64,000 bases of DNA, from positions 186,001-250,000 of the forward strand of contig CAZZJC010000001.1 of the NCBI GenBank assembly GCA_964654285.1. The letters are read 5' to 3'. The translations under genes and the position numbers were made by a program. Source of the stretch: BJHQ01 sp964654285 (GTDB lineage Bacteria > Planctomycetota > UBA11346). Positions 7,507 through 17,900 of the stretch are shown here, one piece after another (positions within the stretch are counted from its first letter, which is position 1; every line of letters starts with the position of its first letter). Below the pieces are notes generated by a model. That model was not told the origin of the DNA, did not search any database, and was given only the letters and a program-made list of their open reading frames with translations.

Positions 7507-9423
7507 TCATCGCTGGAACCGCTTGGCGAGCTCTTCCCAGGATAGATCCAGCGTGGTCGGCCGGCCGTGCGGGCAGTGCTCCATGTGCTCCAGCTCGAAG
7601 AGCATCCGCACCAATTCGAGCTGTTCATCGGCGTTCAGGATCTGTCCCGCCTTCACCGCCGCATGGCAGGCGGCGCGGTGGGCGAGGCGGGTGCGCAGGC
7701 GGTCGACTCCGCCGCTGGTCGCGATCTCGCCCAGGAATGCGGCCCAGTTCAGCCGCCGCAGCGATTGCGGATGAGCGTGGACGTGGACCTCGGTCGCGCC
7801 GGTGATCTCCAGATCGATGCCCAGGCCGGCGAGTTCATTGACCAGCGGCCTGAGGCTGGCGACCTCGGCGGCATCGAGGCGCACGACCAGCGGCATGAGC
7901 AGCTCCTGCCGTCCGCCGGCGAAGGGGTCCGCGCCGCCTTCCAGGGCGTTGAACAGGGCCTTTTCATGCAGCGCATGCTGATCCACGAGGCGGATGCCGT
8001 GCTCGGTCTCGACCAGGAGGAACATCCGGTTGAGCTGGACGACCCGCCGCACCGATGGCAGGTGCTGCGCGGCGGCGGCGCGGGCGGGCATGGCTTCCGG
8101 CGTCGCGGGCGGAACCGGTGGCGGCGGCTGAACCTCTGGCGGGGCTGCCGGAGCCGCCTGATAGGCGACGGCCGGTTCCCGCGTCTGCAACGGCCGATCC
8201 GGCACATCGAATCCGGGCGCATCCGCCGAGGGGGAGGGGCGTGGCGGTGACGCGTCCGGCCGGACCTCTGCCGTCACGACCGGCGTCGCCGGCAGGAAGC
8301 GTTCCTGGTAGATGGGTGCTGCCGCCTTCACCACCGTGCGCGCCACGATCGGCGAACCGGATTCCGGCGGCGGCGCTGCCGCCGGCTGCGGCCGATCGCC
8401 GGGATTGAGCAGGGAGAAGCCGCCGGCGTGCTTGGCCACCGCCGCGTTGATCGCGGTGGAAACCAGGGAGAAGACCTCGCCTTCGCGGCGGAATCGCACC
8501 TCGGACTTGGTCGGATGCACGTTCACGTCGACCTGCGACGGATCGAGGTCGAGGTGCAGGAACACCGTGCCGTGCAGGCGCGGCTCAAGAAAACCCTTGT
8601 AGCCCTCGCGCACCGCGACGATCAGGATGCGGTCCTTCACGAAGCGGCCGTTGAGGAACAGGTACTGCCGCTTCGCGGTCGGCCGCGCCTCGCGCGGGTG
8701 CGCGACGAAGCCGCTGATCTGCATCGCGTTCGCCTGCTCCGCCACCGCGATCAGGCTGCCGGCGACTTCCGGCCCGAAGAGCGCGGCGATGCGCGCCTCG
8801 AGGGTCGAACCCGGCGGCAGGTCGATATCGGTGCGGCCGCCGACCTTCAGGCGGAAGCCGACCTTGGGGTGCGACAGCGCCAGGCGCACGACCTGATCGT
8901 GGACGTGGCCGGTTTCCGACGCCTCGCTTTTGAGGAATTTCAGCCGTGCCGGCACGTTCCAGAAGAGGTTGCGCACGCTGATCCGGGTGCCTGGCGACAT
9001 CGCGCACGGCTGATAGGCCGTCTCGCTGCCGCCGGTGAAGCGGATGAGCTGGCCGGCGATGGCATCGTGCGGACGCGAGGCGATCTCCATCTCGCTCACC
9101 GCCGCGATCGAGGGCAGGGCCTCGCCCCGGAAGCCCAGGGTGGCGATGCGGAAGAGGTCGTCAGAGCTCGTCAGCTTGCTCGTCGCATGCCGGCCGATCG
9201 CGCGGCGCAGATCGGCCGGGCGCATGCCGTGGCCGTCGTCGCTGACCTCGATCAGCCGCCGGCCGCCGTCCTCGATCTCGATCTGGATCCGCGTCGCGCC
9301 GGCATCCAGGCTGTTCTCGCCGAGTTCCTTCACCACCGCGGACGGGCGTTCCACCACCTCGCCGGCGGCGATCTGGTTCGCCACCTGTTCGCTGAGCTGG
9401 ACGATCTCGGGCGGGGCGCGCAT
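7507..9423 (-). CDS. mutL: DNA mismatch repair protein MutL
   Basis: 638 residues from ATG 9423. The frame runs further upstream, but MRAPPEIVQLSEQVANQIAAG is the normal MutL N-terminus. GHKL ATPase motifs are visible: NQIAAGEVVERP, ENSLDAGAT, DDGHGM and FRGEALPSI. A proline-rich linker (about 360-450) leads to the C-terminal dimerisation and endonuclease domain, with VDQHALHEKALF, ACHAAVKAG and CPHGRPT. The endonuclease motif normally reads DQHA-x2-E-x4-E; here the last Glu is Asn. The ATP-site KELVENS is KELGENS. Couples MutS mismatch recognition to strand incision. Divergent from trxB across 199 bases. No mutS is in the window. Confidence 0.96.
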   Translation of the reverse strand: MRAPPEIVQLSEQVANQIAAGEVVERPSAVVKELGENSLDAGATRIQIEIEDGGRRLIEVSDDGHGMRPADLRRAIGRHATSKLTSSDDLFRIATLGFRGEALPSIAAVSEMEIASRPHDAIAGQLIRFTGGSETAYQPCAMSPGTRISVRNLFWNVPARLKFLKSEASETGHVHDQVVRLALSHPKVGFRLKVGGRTDIDLPPGSTLEARIAALFGPEVAGSLIAVAEQANAMQISGFVAHPREARPTAKRQYLFLNGRFVKDRILIVAVREGYKGFLEPRLHGTVFLHLDLDPSQVDVNVHPTKSEVRFRREGEVFSLVSTAINAAVAKHAGGFSLLNPGDRPQPAAAPPPESGSPIVARTVVKAAAPIYQERFLPATPVVTAEVRPDASPPRPSPSADAPGFDVPDRPLQTREPAVAYQAAPAAPPEVQPPPPVPPATPEAMPARAAAAQHLPSVRRVVQLNRMFLLVETEHGIRLVDQHALHEKALFNALEGGADPFAGGRQELLMPLVVRLDAAEVASLRPLVNELAGLGIDLEITGATEVHVHAHPQSLRRLNWAAFLGEIATSGGVDRLRTRLAHRAACHAAVKAGQILNADEQLELVRMLFELEHMEHCPHGRPTTLDLSWEELAKRFQR

Positions 9424-9622
9424 GGGCGCAGCGTAGGCGCGGCCTGCGCGATGCCATCCGACCCGCGCCCAGGCCTGCCTCCTGGGATCGTCGGCCTCCC
9501 GCCGGCTCGGAAGGGTTTCGGCAGACGCCGCCATCCCGCAGGTGCGACCCCGGTCGAAACGTGGTCGCCGCCGGCTTGACGCGCCCTCAGCACCGACTCG
9601 ACTGCCGCCAGAGGACCATCCC

Positions 9623-10585
9623 ATGCCCGACCTCGCCATCATCGGCTCCGGCCCCGCCGGCTGGACCGCCGCCATCTACGCCGCCCGCGCGAATCTCGCG
9701 CCGCAGCTGTTCACCGGGCGCCAGGCCGGCGGCCAGCTCACCACCACCACCGAGGTCGAGAACTTCCCCGGCTTCCCCGAGGGCATCATGGGCCCCGAAC
9801 TCATGGCCCGGATGGAGCAGCAGGCGACCCGCTTCGGCACCGTGGTGAAGATGGGCTGCGAGATCACCGCGATCAGCCGCGCGGCGGACGGCACCTTCAT
9901 CCTCGCCTGGAACGACCTCTTCCAGGGCACCGAGGAAAAAGCGCAGTTCCGCGCGGTGATCATCGCCACCGGCGCGAGCGCGCGCTATCTTGGCCTGCCC
10001 GGCGAGGACGACTTCCTCACTGACAAGCCCGGCCGCAAGCACGGCCTGACCGCCTGCGCCACCTGCGATGGCGCCTTCTATAAGAACGTGCCGGTGGCGG
10101 TGGTCGGCGGCGGCGACACCGCGTGCGAAGAGGCGAACTTCCTCACCCGCTTCGCCTCGAAGGTCTACCTCGTGCATCGCCGGGGCGAACTGCGCGCGAG
10201 CAAGCCGATGCAGGCGCGGGTGCTGGCGAATCCCAAGATCACCCCGGTCTGGCACCAGACGCTCGGCGGCTACCACGTCGACGCGAAGCAGAAGCTGGAA
10301 GCCGTGACCCTGGTCGACCTGCGCGACCAGAAGACCAGCCGGTTGGAGGTGAAAGGCGTCTTCATGGCGATCGGCCACACTCCGAACACCGCCTTCCTGA
10401 AGAACGTGCCCGGCCTGAAATTCGACGAGAACGGCTACCTGGAGGTCGAGCACGGCTGCCAGACCGGCGTCCCCGGCCTGTTCGCCGCCGGCGACGTGCG
10501 CGACCACCGCTACCGCCAGGCGATCACCGCATCCGGCATGGGCTGCATGGCGGCGCTGGAGGCGGAGCACTACCTCGCGAGTTGA
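9623..10585 (+). CDS. trxB: Thioredoxin reductase
   Basis: 320-residue FAD/NADPH enzyme that reduces thioredoxin. The FAD-binding GSGPAGWTAAIYAAR and the redox-active CATC (in ACATCDGAF) are present. The NADPH motif VAVVGGGDTACEEA and the C-terminal FAD motif GLFAAGDVRD also match. The start at 9623 follows AGAGGA and gives a normal N-terminus (MPDLAIIGSGPAG), so the longer upstream frame is not used. Length is typical. The TGA stop is followed directly by GTAGC of a REP-like repeat. Confidence 0.97.
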   Translation: MPDLAIIGSGPAGWTAAIYAARANLAPQLFTGRQAGGQLTTTTEVENFPGFPEGIMGPELMARMEQQATRFGTVVKMGCEITAISRAADGTFILAWNDLFQGTEEKAQFRAVIIATGASARYLGLPGEDDFLTDKPGRKHGLTACATCDGAFYKNVPVAVVGGGDTACEEANFLTRFASKVYLVHRRGELRASKPMQARVLANPKITPVWHQTLGGYHVDAKQKLEAVTLVDLRDQKTSRLEVKGVFMAIGHTPNTAFLKNVPGLKFDENGYLEVEHGCQTGVPGLFAAGDVRDHRYRQAITASGMGCMAALEAEHYLAS

Positions 10586-10630
10586 GTAGCGCCGGCTTCA
10601 GCCGGCACGGCAGGGCGACTTCAGTCGCCC
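10586..10630. repeat. REP-like double hairpin, copy 1
   Basis: Starts on the base after the trxB stop: GTAGC, then GCCGGC-TTCA-GCCGGC (10591-10606), a short spacer, then GGGCGAC-TTCA-GTCGCCC (10613-10630). Both hairpins are perfect with a TTCA loop. The same architecture appears inverted at 10715-10758. Could act as a 3'-end stabiliser or terminator of trxB. Confidence 0.8.
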
Positions 10631-10714
10631 TCACCATTGGCGAGGTTTTTTCGCGAAGTTCGCGATCATGAATGAAGATCGAACAGCCAGGTCATGAACC
10701 GGTGCGCCGCGTGC

Positions 10715-10758
10715 GGCGGGCTGAAGCCCGCCGTCCGTGCCGGCTGAAACCGGCGCTA
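10715..10758. repeat. REP-like double hairpin, copy 2 (inverted)
   Basis: Mirror arrangement of the unit at 10586: GGCGGGC-TGAA-GCCCGCC (10715-10732), spacer, then GCCGG-C-TGAA-A-CCGGC (10739-10754), then GCTAC. Read on the minus strand it begins GTAGCGCCGG. That TAG (10758-10756) is the stop codon of miaA, so the repeat supplies the end of the gene. Confidence 0.8.
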
Positions 10759-11691
10759 CGGAGAAGGCGCATCACGGCGTAGGAATTCCTTGGCCAACGC
10801 TTCCGCCCGCTCTTGCAGATCCCCCGCCGCCCCATCCAGCCACACGATGTCCGAAAAGCGCCGGTACCATGTCAGCTGATGCTTGGCGAGGTGCCGGGTG
10901 TTGCGCTCGACGAGCGCCGTCGCCGTCGCCAGATCGTGCTTCCCGTCGAGGAAATCCAGCACTTCCTTGTAGCCCACCGCCTGCCGCGCCTCGGGGCAGA
11001 GGCGATCCTTCAATCCGCGGACCTCGTCCACCAGGCCGGCGGCGAACATCGCTTCGCAGCGCTTGGCGATGCGCTGGTGCAGAACCGCGCGATCCCAGTG
11101 CAAGCCAATCTGGAGCGCGGCAAGATCCGTGCGTCGCTGGCCGTCGGTGGTGTGGAAGGACGAATAGGGCCGCCCGGTGAGGCGGAAGACCTCCAGCGCC
11201 CGCACGATCCGGCGCTGGTCGTTGGGGTGGCGTCCGGCGGCGTAGACCGCATCGACGCGCAGCAGCTCCGCCCACAACGCACCCGGATCGGCGGTGAAGG
11301 CGGCGTTGAGGTCGGCCCGCACCCGTTCATCGCGCGGCGGCCCGGCGGACAGCCCTTCGATGAGCGCCTTGGTGTAGAGCGGGCTGCCCCCCGCGACGAT
11401 GGCCGGGGTGCCGCGGGCTCGCAGCCCCGCAAGAACGCCTTCTGCCAAGTCAAGCCACCGGCTGACATCGCAGCGGTCGGCGGGGTCGAGCACCGACACC
11501 AGGTGGTGGGGGGCCAGGGCGTACTCGGCCGCACCCGGCTTGGCGGTGCCGAGATCCATCCCCCGGTAGACCGCCATCGCGTCGGCGCTGATGACCTCGC
11601 CGCCCAACCGGGCCGCCAATCGCGCGGCCAGCAAGGATTTTCCCGACGCAGTCGGGCCGACGACGACGATGACGCGGTGGGCGGCGGGCAT
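10756..11691 (-). CDS. miaA: tRNA dimethylallyltransferase
   Basis: 311 residues from ATG 11691. Transfers a dimethylallyl group to A37 of tRNAs reading UNN codons. The P-loop is GPTASGKSLLAARLA; the DSxxxYRxxDIGTAKP region is seen as ISADAMAVYRGMDLGTAKP. Also visible: PHHLVSVLDP, the VAGGSPLYTKALIEG motif, and NDQRRIVRALEVFRLTG. The C-terminal RNTRHLAKHQLTWYRR region is normal. An upstream extension in frame is not supported, because MPAAHRVIVVVGPTASGKS is the usual N-terminus. The stop codon is inside a REP-like repeat. Confidence 0.96.
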   Translation of the reverse strand: MPAAHRVIVVVGPTASGKSLLAARLAARLGGEVISADAMAVYRGMDLGTAKPGAAEYALAPHHLVSVLDPADRCDVSRWLDLAEGVLAGLRARGTPAIVAGGSPLYTKALIEGLSAGPPRDERVRADLNAAFTADPGALWAELLRVDAVYAAGRHPNDQRRIVRALEVFRLTGRPYSSFHTTDGQRRTDLAALQIGLHWDRAVLHQRIAKRCEAMFAAGLVDEVRGLKDRLCPEARQAVGYKEVLDFLDGKHDLATATALVERNTRHLAKHQLTWYRRFSDIVWLDGAAGDLQERAEALAKEFLRRDAPSP

Positions 11692-11932
11692 CCGCGGAGC
11701 ATCACCGGGATCGCGGTGAACCAAGTCCGTTCTGGCCCAAATCCAGAACCGGCAAGGGGCCTGACTCGATGCTGCGCCGCATTGCACAGCCACTGAGACA
11801 CGACGAGGACACCCCTGGACCTACGCCTTCCCTGCGGCTGCGGCCTCTACGATCCAGCCCAGCAAGTCCGTTCACGCCGCCTCGCAGCGGTACCTCTTTG
11901 CCTCACGCCTTCTTTGCCCGAAAGGCCAGTCC

Positions 11933-14900
11933 ATGACCACGCTCCTGCGCGCCCTCGCCACCTGCGTCCTCGTCCTCGCGACCGCGATGTCCGGGATGTT
12001 CGCCCAGGATCCGGTGCCGACGACTCCGACGAGTCAGAGCAACGTCATCCGCCTGCTGTACATCCGGGTGAACTTCCCCGACGATCCCCGCGAACCCACG
12101 TCCTACACTACGGCGCATGCGATTTCGGAAGATGTCGCGGCCTGGTACGCCGAATCATCCTATGGTCTGATGCAGATTGCGACCACAGTCACCGAAGTCC
12201 TGACCATGCCACGGCCGTGGCGGTACTATCCGGAATTGACCCCGATGGATCTCAATGATCCCCAAATCGGCCCCCCGGCATTGCACGGCGACGCTATCGC
12301 CGCCGCCGCTGCCGCAGGTTACGACACCAACGCTGCAATCATAACCGTGCGTCATCGGGGAATCTGGGGATGGGGTGGTCTCGGTGGGGGCGGAAAAACC
12401 TGGCTCCAAACCGATTCGGTTCCAGTGCAGTGTCATGAGATCGGTCACGCCATTGGACTGAAACATGCGGATCGCTGGGACAATACCGCTGCGTCGGGAA
12501 GTCCCACCGATAAGGACCTCGACCGCATCACCGTGGTCAATGCGAATGCGACCGGGGCCAATGGCTATGCCTACGAACAGGAAGTTGTCGCCTACGGCGA
12601 TATTTGGGATAACATGGGTTCGGGCGGACTGGGCCATTTCAACCCCATCTACAAGAGCTATCTGGGTTGGTTGACGGGAGACCGGATCACCACCGTGACC
12701 CAGAGCGGACGCTACAAGGTCTTTTCCTATAATCAGCCCTACCTGGAAGATGCCCGGACCTATGCTCTCAAGATCAGGCGCAACCACCAGCAGACTTATT
12801 GGGCAGGTTTGCGTGGCTGGATGCCGACGATGATTTTCCCGCAGCAACCCAATGAGAGGTTTTTGCATTCCAGTCTGCTCTTGTGGATGGAGGGATGGGA
12901 TTCTCAACGTGAGCAGAAGGTGCCCAAACCTGTGGTGAGTTGCCTACTCGACACCACCCCAGGGACGCCGGCATTCACTTCGGGCCTAGACGAGGACGGC
13001 AAAGTTGTGGACGGGGGATCTCTGGCCGACGCCGGCATCGAAGTCAACCGCACCTATTCCGATCTGGCCGCCGGCATCCACATCACCGTCACCGATCGCA
13101 ATGAAACCACGCCGCAGTCCCTGGATGTCGTGGTCAACTTGGGCACCTTCCCTGGCAACCACGCCCCGGAAGTCAGCGACATGACCGTCGTCATCCCGGC
13201 GGTGACTTCGGATCCCCAGGTTGTAAAGGCGGGGGCGATCCAGGTTGCCTACAATGGCACCGATCCATTTACCAAGGATGTGACGTTCAGCGTGACTGGA
13301 ACCGATGCTGATGGTGATGAACTGGCGTATTGGTGGGATTTCGGTGACAGCACCCCCAATTCAGTCCGCAATGGATCGACGATCACCCACAAATGGGCCC
13401 AGGCCAACATTCCCCGCCTCTTTCCCACTAGCACCACCGATTTGCGCCGTGGCTGCCAGTTCACCGTTACCTGCGTCGTTACCGACATGAAGGGTGGCAC
13501 CGCCCGGATCTCAAAGGTGATCAATATTGGCCAGCCAGCCTACCCTGGCATCGATGCCAACGATGTGAATGGACGTCAAACCTTCATCGCCACCGGCCGG
13601 ATCACCGATCAGCAGGGCAATCCGATGACTGGAGTTTTGGTGACTCGCGTCGGTGGTGCCGACTTCCGTGGCGTTTGGACCGACAGCGATGGCATGTACC
13701 GCCTGTCCGGTCTTGTCTCCGGCAATATCGTCATCCAGCCAAAGTTGGAAGGCTGGCACTTCATCGGCAAGGATACGGCCAAGCCCCTGCCGTCGCCTAT
13801 TTCCATTCCCAACCACGATATCCAGGACGTCAACTTCATCGCGCATCATCGCCAGTGGGTTAAGGTTGAGGCTCTGAATCCTACTGTCACCGAAGGTGGC
13901 TCACCGGGGATCATCCGCATTACCCGCACCGGTCCGACGCCGCACAACGACACGGATTACGTGCTCAATTCCTGGAATGACACCACGGATCTGGTGGTTC
14001 GAATCTACACCCAGGGTAGTTTCGTCGAACTCGACCGCTGGGATCGCAGAACGCGGCCTGCCCCGGATAATCGCTATTACTACATCCTGAACCCAACTCC
14101 TGCGGCCCCGCGCAATTTGAACGGCGAAGTTCCTGGCGGTGCGACTGCTGATGGCCCTATTGTCGAACCGGATTATCCGTTGATTTCACGAGGCGGTGAC
14201 TCCCCGAACTCAACGCTTACTGGCTGTGGGGTTTCGGCTGATCAATATGTCATCATCCGCCGCCAGGGAACCTTCCTGGCCCACGCCAGCAATGACAGCG
14301 TGACCACGACGTTCACCAAGGACTATGTCGACTTGCAGTACACCCCGCCCACCAGCGATGGCATTTGGCATCCGTCCAGCCTGGCAAAAGTGATGGTCGC
14401 CTATAGTCCGGACTACTATGTCGAAAACACCGAGGCGTCGATCACCATAGTCGATTCCAGCGTTATGCCCACTCTTCCCACGGTGAGCGTTTCGGTTCTC
14501 TCTGCGAGTGAAAACGGTTCGAACCAGGGGGCATTCATCTTCACACGGATCGGTGATGTCAGTGAATCCCTCCAGGTTGGATTTACCATCTCTGGTACAG
14601 CAAGCGAGGGAGTCGATTATCAGGCCTTGCCGCGTTCGATCATCTTCCCGGTTGGAATTGCCTCGGTAACGCTGGACGTTCATCCCATTGCGGATGGCAT
14701 TTTGGAGGGTCGTACATTTGATGCAGAGGACAACGTCTGGCGAGAACAGTACATCAGGCTCTTTCTAACGGCCAACCCTAGTCTGTACAATGGTAGCGGA
14801 TACGTGAAGCTGGAAATTGGCGATGATGACCGTCCCTCCATTGCAGTGGCGTTGACCCAAGGCCCTGCGCTTGAACCGGTTGGCACGGGTGGAGCCCGCT

Positions 14901-17900
14901 CCGGCACCTTCACCATCATCAGGCATGGCGATCTCAGCTCCAACCTGACCGTCAACTTCGGCTTTTCCGGAACCGCCACCTACCAGACCGATTACGTCTC
15001 GAATCCAGCCCTGGACGGGGGTATCGGCGGTAATGGCAAGGTCATCATCCCCGCTGGAAGGGTTTCAGCCACGGTGACCGTTACTCCAGTCAAGGATAGC
15101 ACCGTCGAAGGTCCGGAATTTGTCCGCCTGCTGATACGGGACAGCACGACCTACCAGATCCTCTCAACGGGTTCCCAGGCTGATCTGTCGATCCTGGATG
15201 GAGATCTGCCCTTGGTCAGCGTCGCCTTGGCGCCCGGCGCACGCAGCTCCATCGCAAAAGCGACCCAGGAGAAAACGACCGTGCGTTTCAGCCGCAACAG
15301 CAGTCAGAATGTCACGTCGCCGTTGTTCATCTATTTCACCACCTCGGGCCAAGCCCAGAATGGCCTGGATTATGGTTTCACCAGGAATGTTCCAACGGCA
15401 GGCCAGGTGCTGCTGCTCGCAAACGAGACCTTCAAGGATGTCGAGGTTAGCGCGTCCAACGACAACAATACCAACAAAGATGACAAGGAATTGTATATTT
15501 TCCTCAAGGAGGATCCGACCTACACCATCGACCCGAATCTCGCCCACGCTGATCTCATCGTCAATTCGATGAGGAACGGCAAACCCGAGGTCCGCTTTGA
15601 GAAACTTGGTGGCCGGTTCTGGGAAAGTGGAGAATACCAGGCCTGGGTCGTTTTGAGCGACTGGCCGACCGGGACCAATACGGTCGACACGAACCTCGTT
15701 CCACCACATAAGAATCTCATTCGCATCGACTACGAGGTCGTCGCCGATGACCGCACGGGTATCCCGAACAAGAATGCGGCTGTTCCCGGTACCGACTTTG
15801 AGGTCAAGTCCGGTACGTTGACCTTCTGGTATAAGCAGGATTCCACCTATACCGATGCGTATGTCGACCCGGTGATCACCCCTAACAACCCTCCTGGGGA
15901 CTACTCTGTGGGTGAACATGATTTGCGCATGCGCCGTTGGCCGGTGACCTTCACCATCAACAATGACAATCTGGATACCAGGGATCGGACGTTCCTGATC
16001 CGCCTGAAGCCGCACCTGGTCGGTGGCAACGATTATTCAAATTGCAGCCTGCCAGGTCAGTTGAATGGTGAGGCCTTCGCCTCGGTCTTCGTGGTCACCA
16101 TCGCGGATGACGACGCTGCCGCCTACACCCTGGAAGGCACCACCCTGAATGCTTCCGAGGTGCTCAGCGGACCAACTGTGGATGGAAAGGTCACCATCAA
16201 GCGCACCGGACTCACCCTCGCGCCGTCCACCGTCAGCCTGAGTCTCAAGGGGCAGGCCGCACCGTGGGCTGACTACACCCCGGTCAGCACCCCGACCGTC
16301 GTGCCGGTCGCACCCGCGAACACGGCCGATCGCGAAACCATTGTCATGGTGACTTTCGCGCAAGACGAAACGGAAAAGGTGATCACCATCAAGCCGATCC
16401 GCAACCTGATCGCAACGGGTCCGCGCGAGGCAACCATCGCGTTGATCTCGGCGACCGATGGCAAGGTGAACACCGCGGCGCGGACGATCACGATCGCCGA
16501 TATCGACACCCAACCGCCGGTCTTCGTCTCGGCCACCGCCGTCAATGCCGTCGCGAAGGAAGGCGGCCATAAAGCCACCGTGCGGATCAGCCGCGTCGGT
16601 GATCTGACCAGCGCCTTGACCGTGAACCTCAAAGCCGGCCTGCTGGGGACAGCCGTGCCAGCAGACTATAGCGGGATGCCGGGAAGCGCCGTCATTCCCG
16701 CCAATAGTGACTATGTCGAGTTCGACATCACGGCGAATGACGATCTGGTCGTCAATGGCACGCGGACGCTGGATGTCGCCATCAACGCCGATGGATCGAC
16801 CTATCAGACAGGCGAACCGTCACTGGCCCGCATCTACATCCTGGATAACGATGGCGCGCCTCCCATGGTCCGCGTCTGGGCCGATCCGGCGAATGTGAGC
16901 GAGACCGAACCCCTGTCCGGTGCCAAATTCCACTTCCGCCGCAGCATGGACATCGTCGACAGTCTGACGGTGAGCTACACCCTTAGCGGTACGGCAGTCA
17001 ACGGGACCGACTACCAGTTGATCAACGCTTCGCAGGTGACCTTCGCTTCCGGCCAGGCCGAGGCGATCGTCGAGATCCTGCCGATCGCCGACACGTCGGC
17101 GGAAGGCGTCGAGACCGTCACCATCGAGATCGCTGCCGGAACAGGATACACGGTCGGCACGACCCAGACCGCGGCCACCATCAACATCATCGATGATGAT
17201 TTCCCGACCCTGGCGATCGCACCGCAGGTCACCGAGGTGATTGAAGGCAGTGCTTCATCGGCCGTGTTCCGGATCAGCCGCCTTGGCGGAAATCCGACGA
17301 TCCCCCTGACGGCGACCGTGCAAGTCGCCACCAGCAGCACACTCCTGAACCTGGCCACCCTCACCGATCTGGCGGACGCCACCCCGAACCCGATCACCGT
17401 CACCCTGGCGGCGAATGAAATGTACAAGGATCTGTCCTTGCTGACCAAGGCGGATGGCTTGGCGGAGGGGGATGAGGAACTGCGCCTGGTCATCGCCTCG
17501 AATCCGGCTTTCGCCCGCTTGAGCACGGATCCCTCGGATCCGGTGATCATCCGCGACATCGACCGGTCGCGCATCACCGTCCGGGTCGATCCCGCCAACA
17601 GGAATGCGACCCAGAACGTCTATCCGGCTGCGTCGACGGCCGGCAAGTTCCTCATTGAGCGGACCGGATCGGCGGCGGAGCTGGCAAAGGACGTCCGTGT
17701 ACGCTTCGCCCTGACGGGATCGGCTGTCGAGGGTGTCGACTACCAGTATGTCGGCACCTCGGTGCTCATTCCCGCCAATCAGGCCTCGGTCTCGGTGTCC
17801 ATCCTGCCCCTGGTCAACCAGCTGGTGAAACCGGTCCAGAACGTGGTGCTGACCCTGACGCCCGATCGCACCGGGACGAACTACAACCTGGGTGCGGTGA

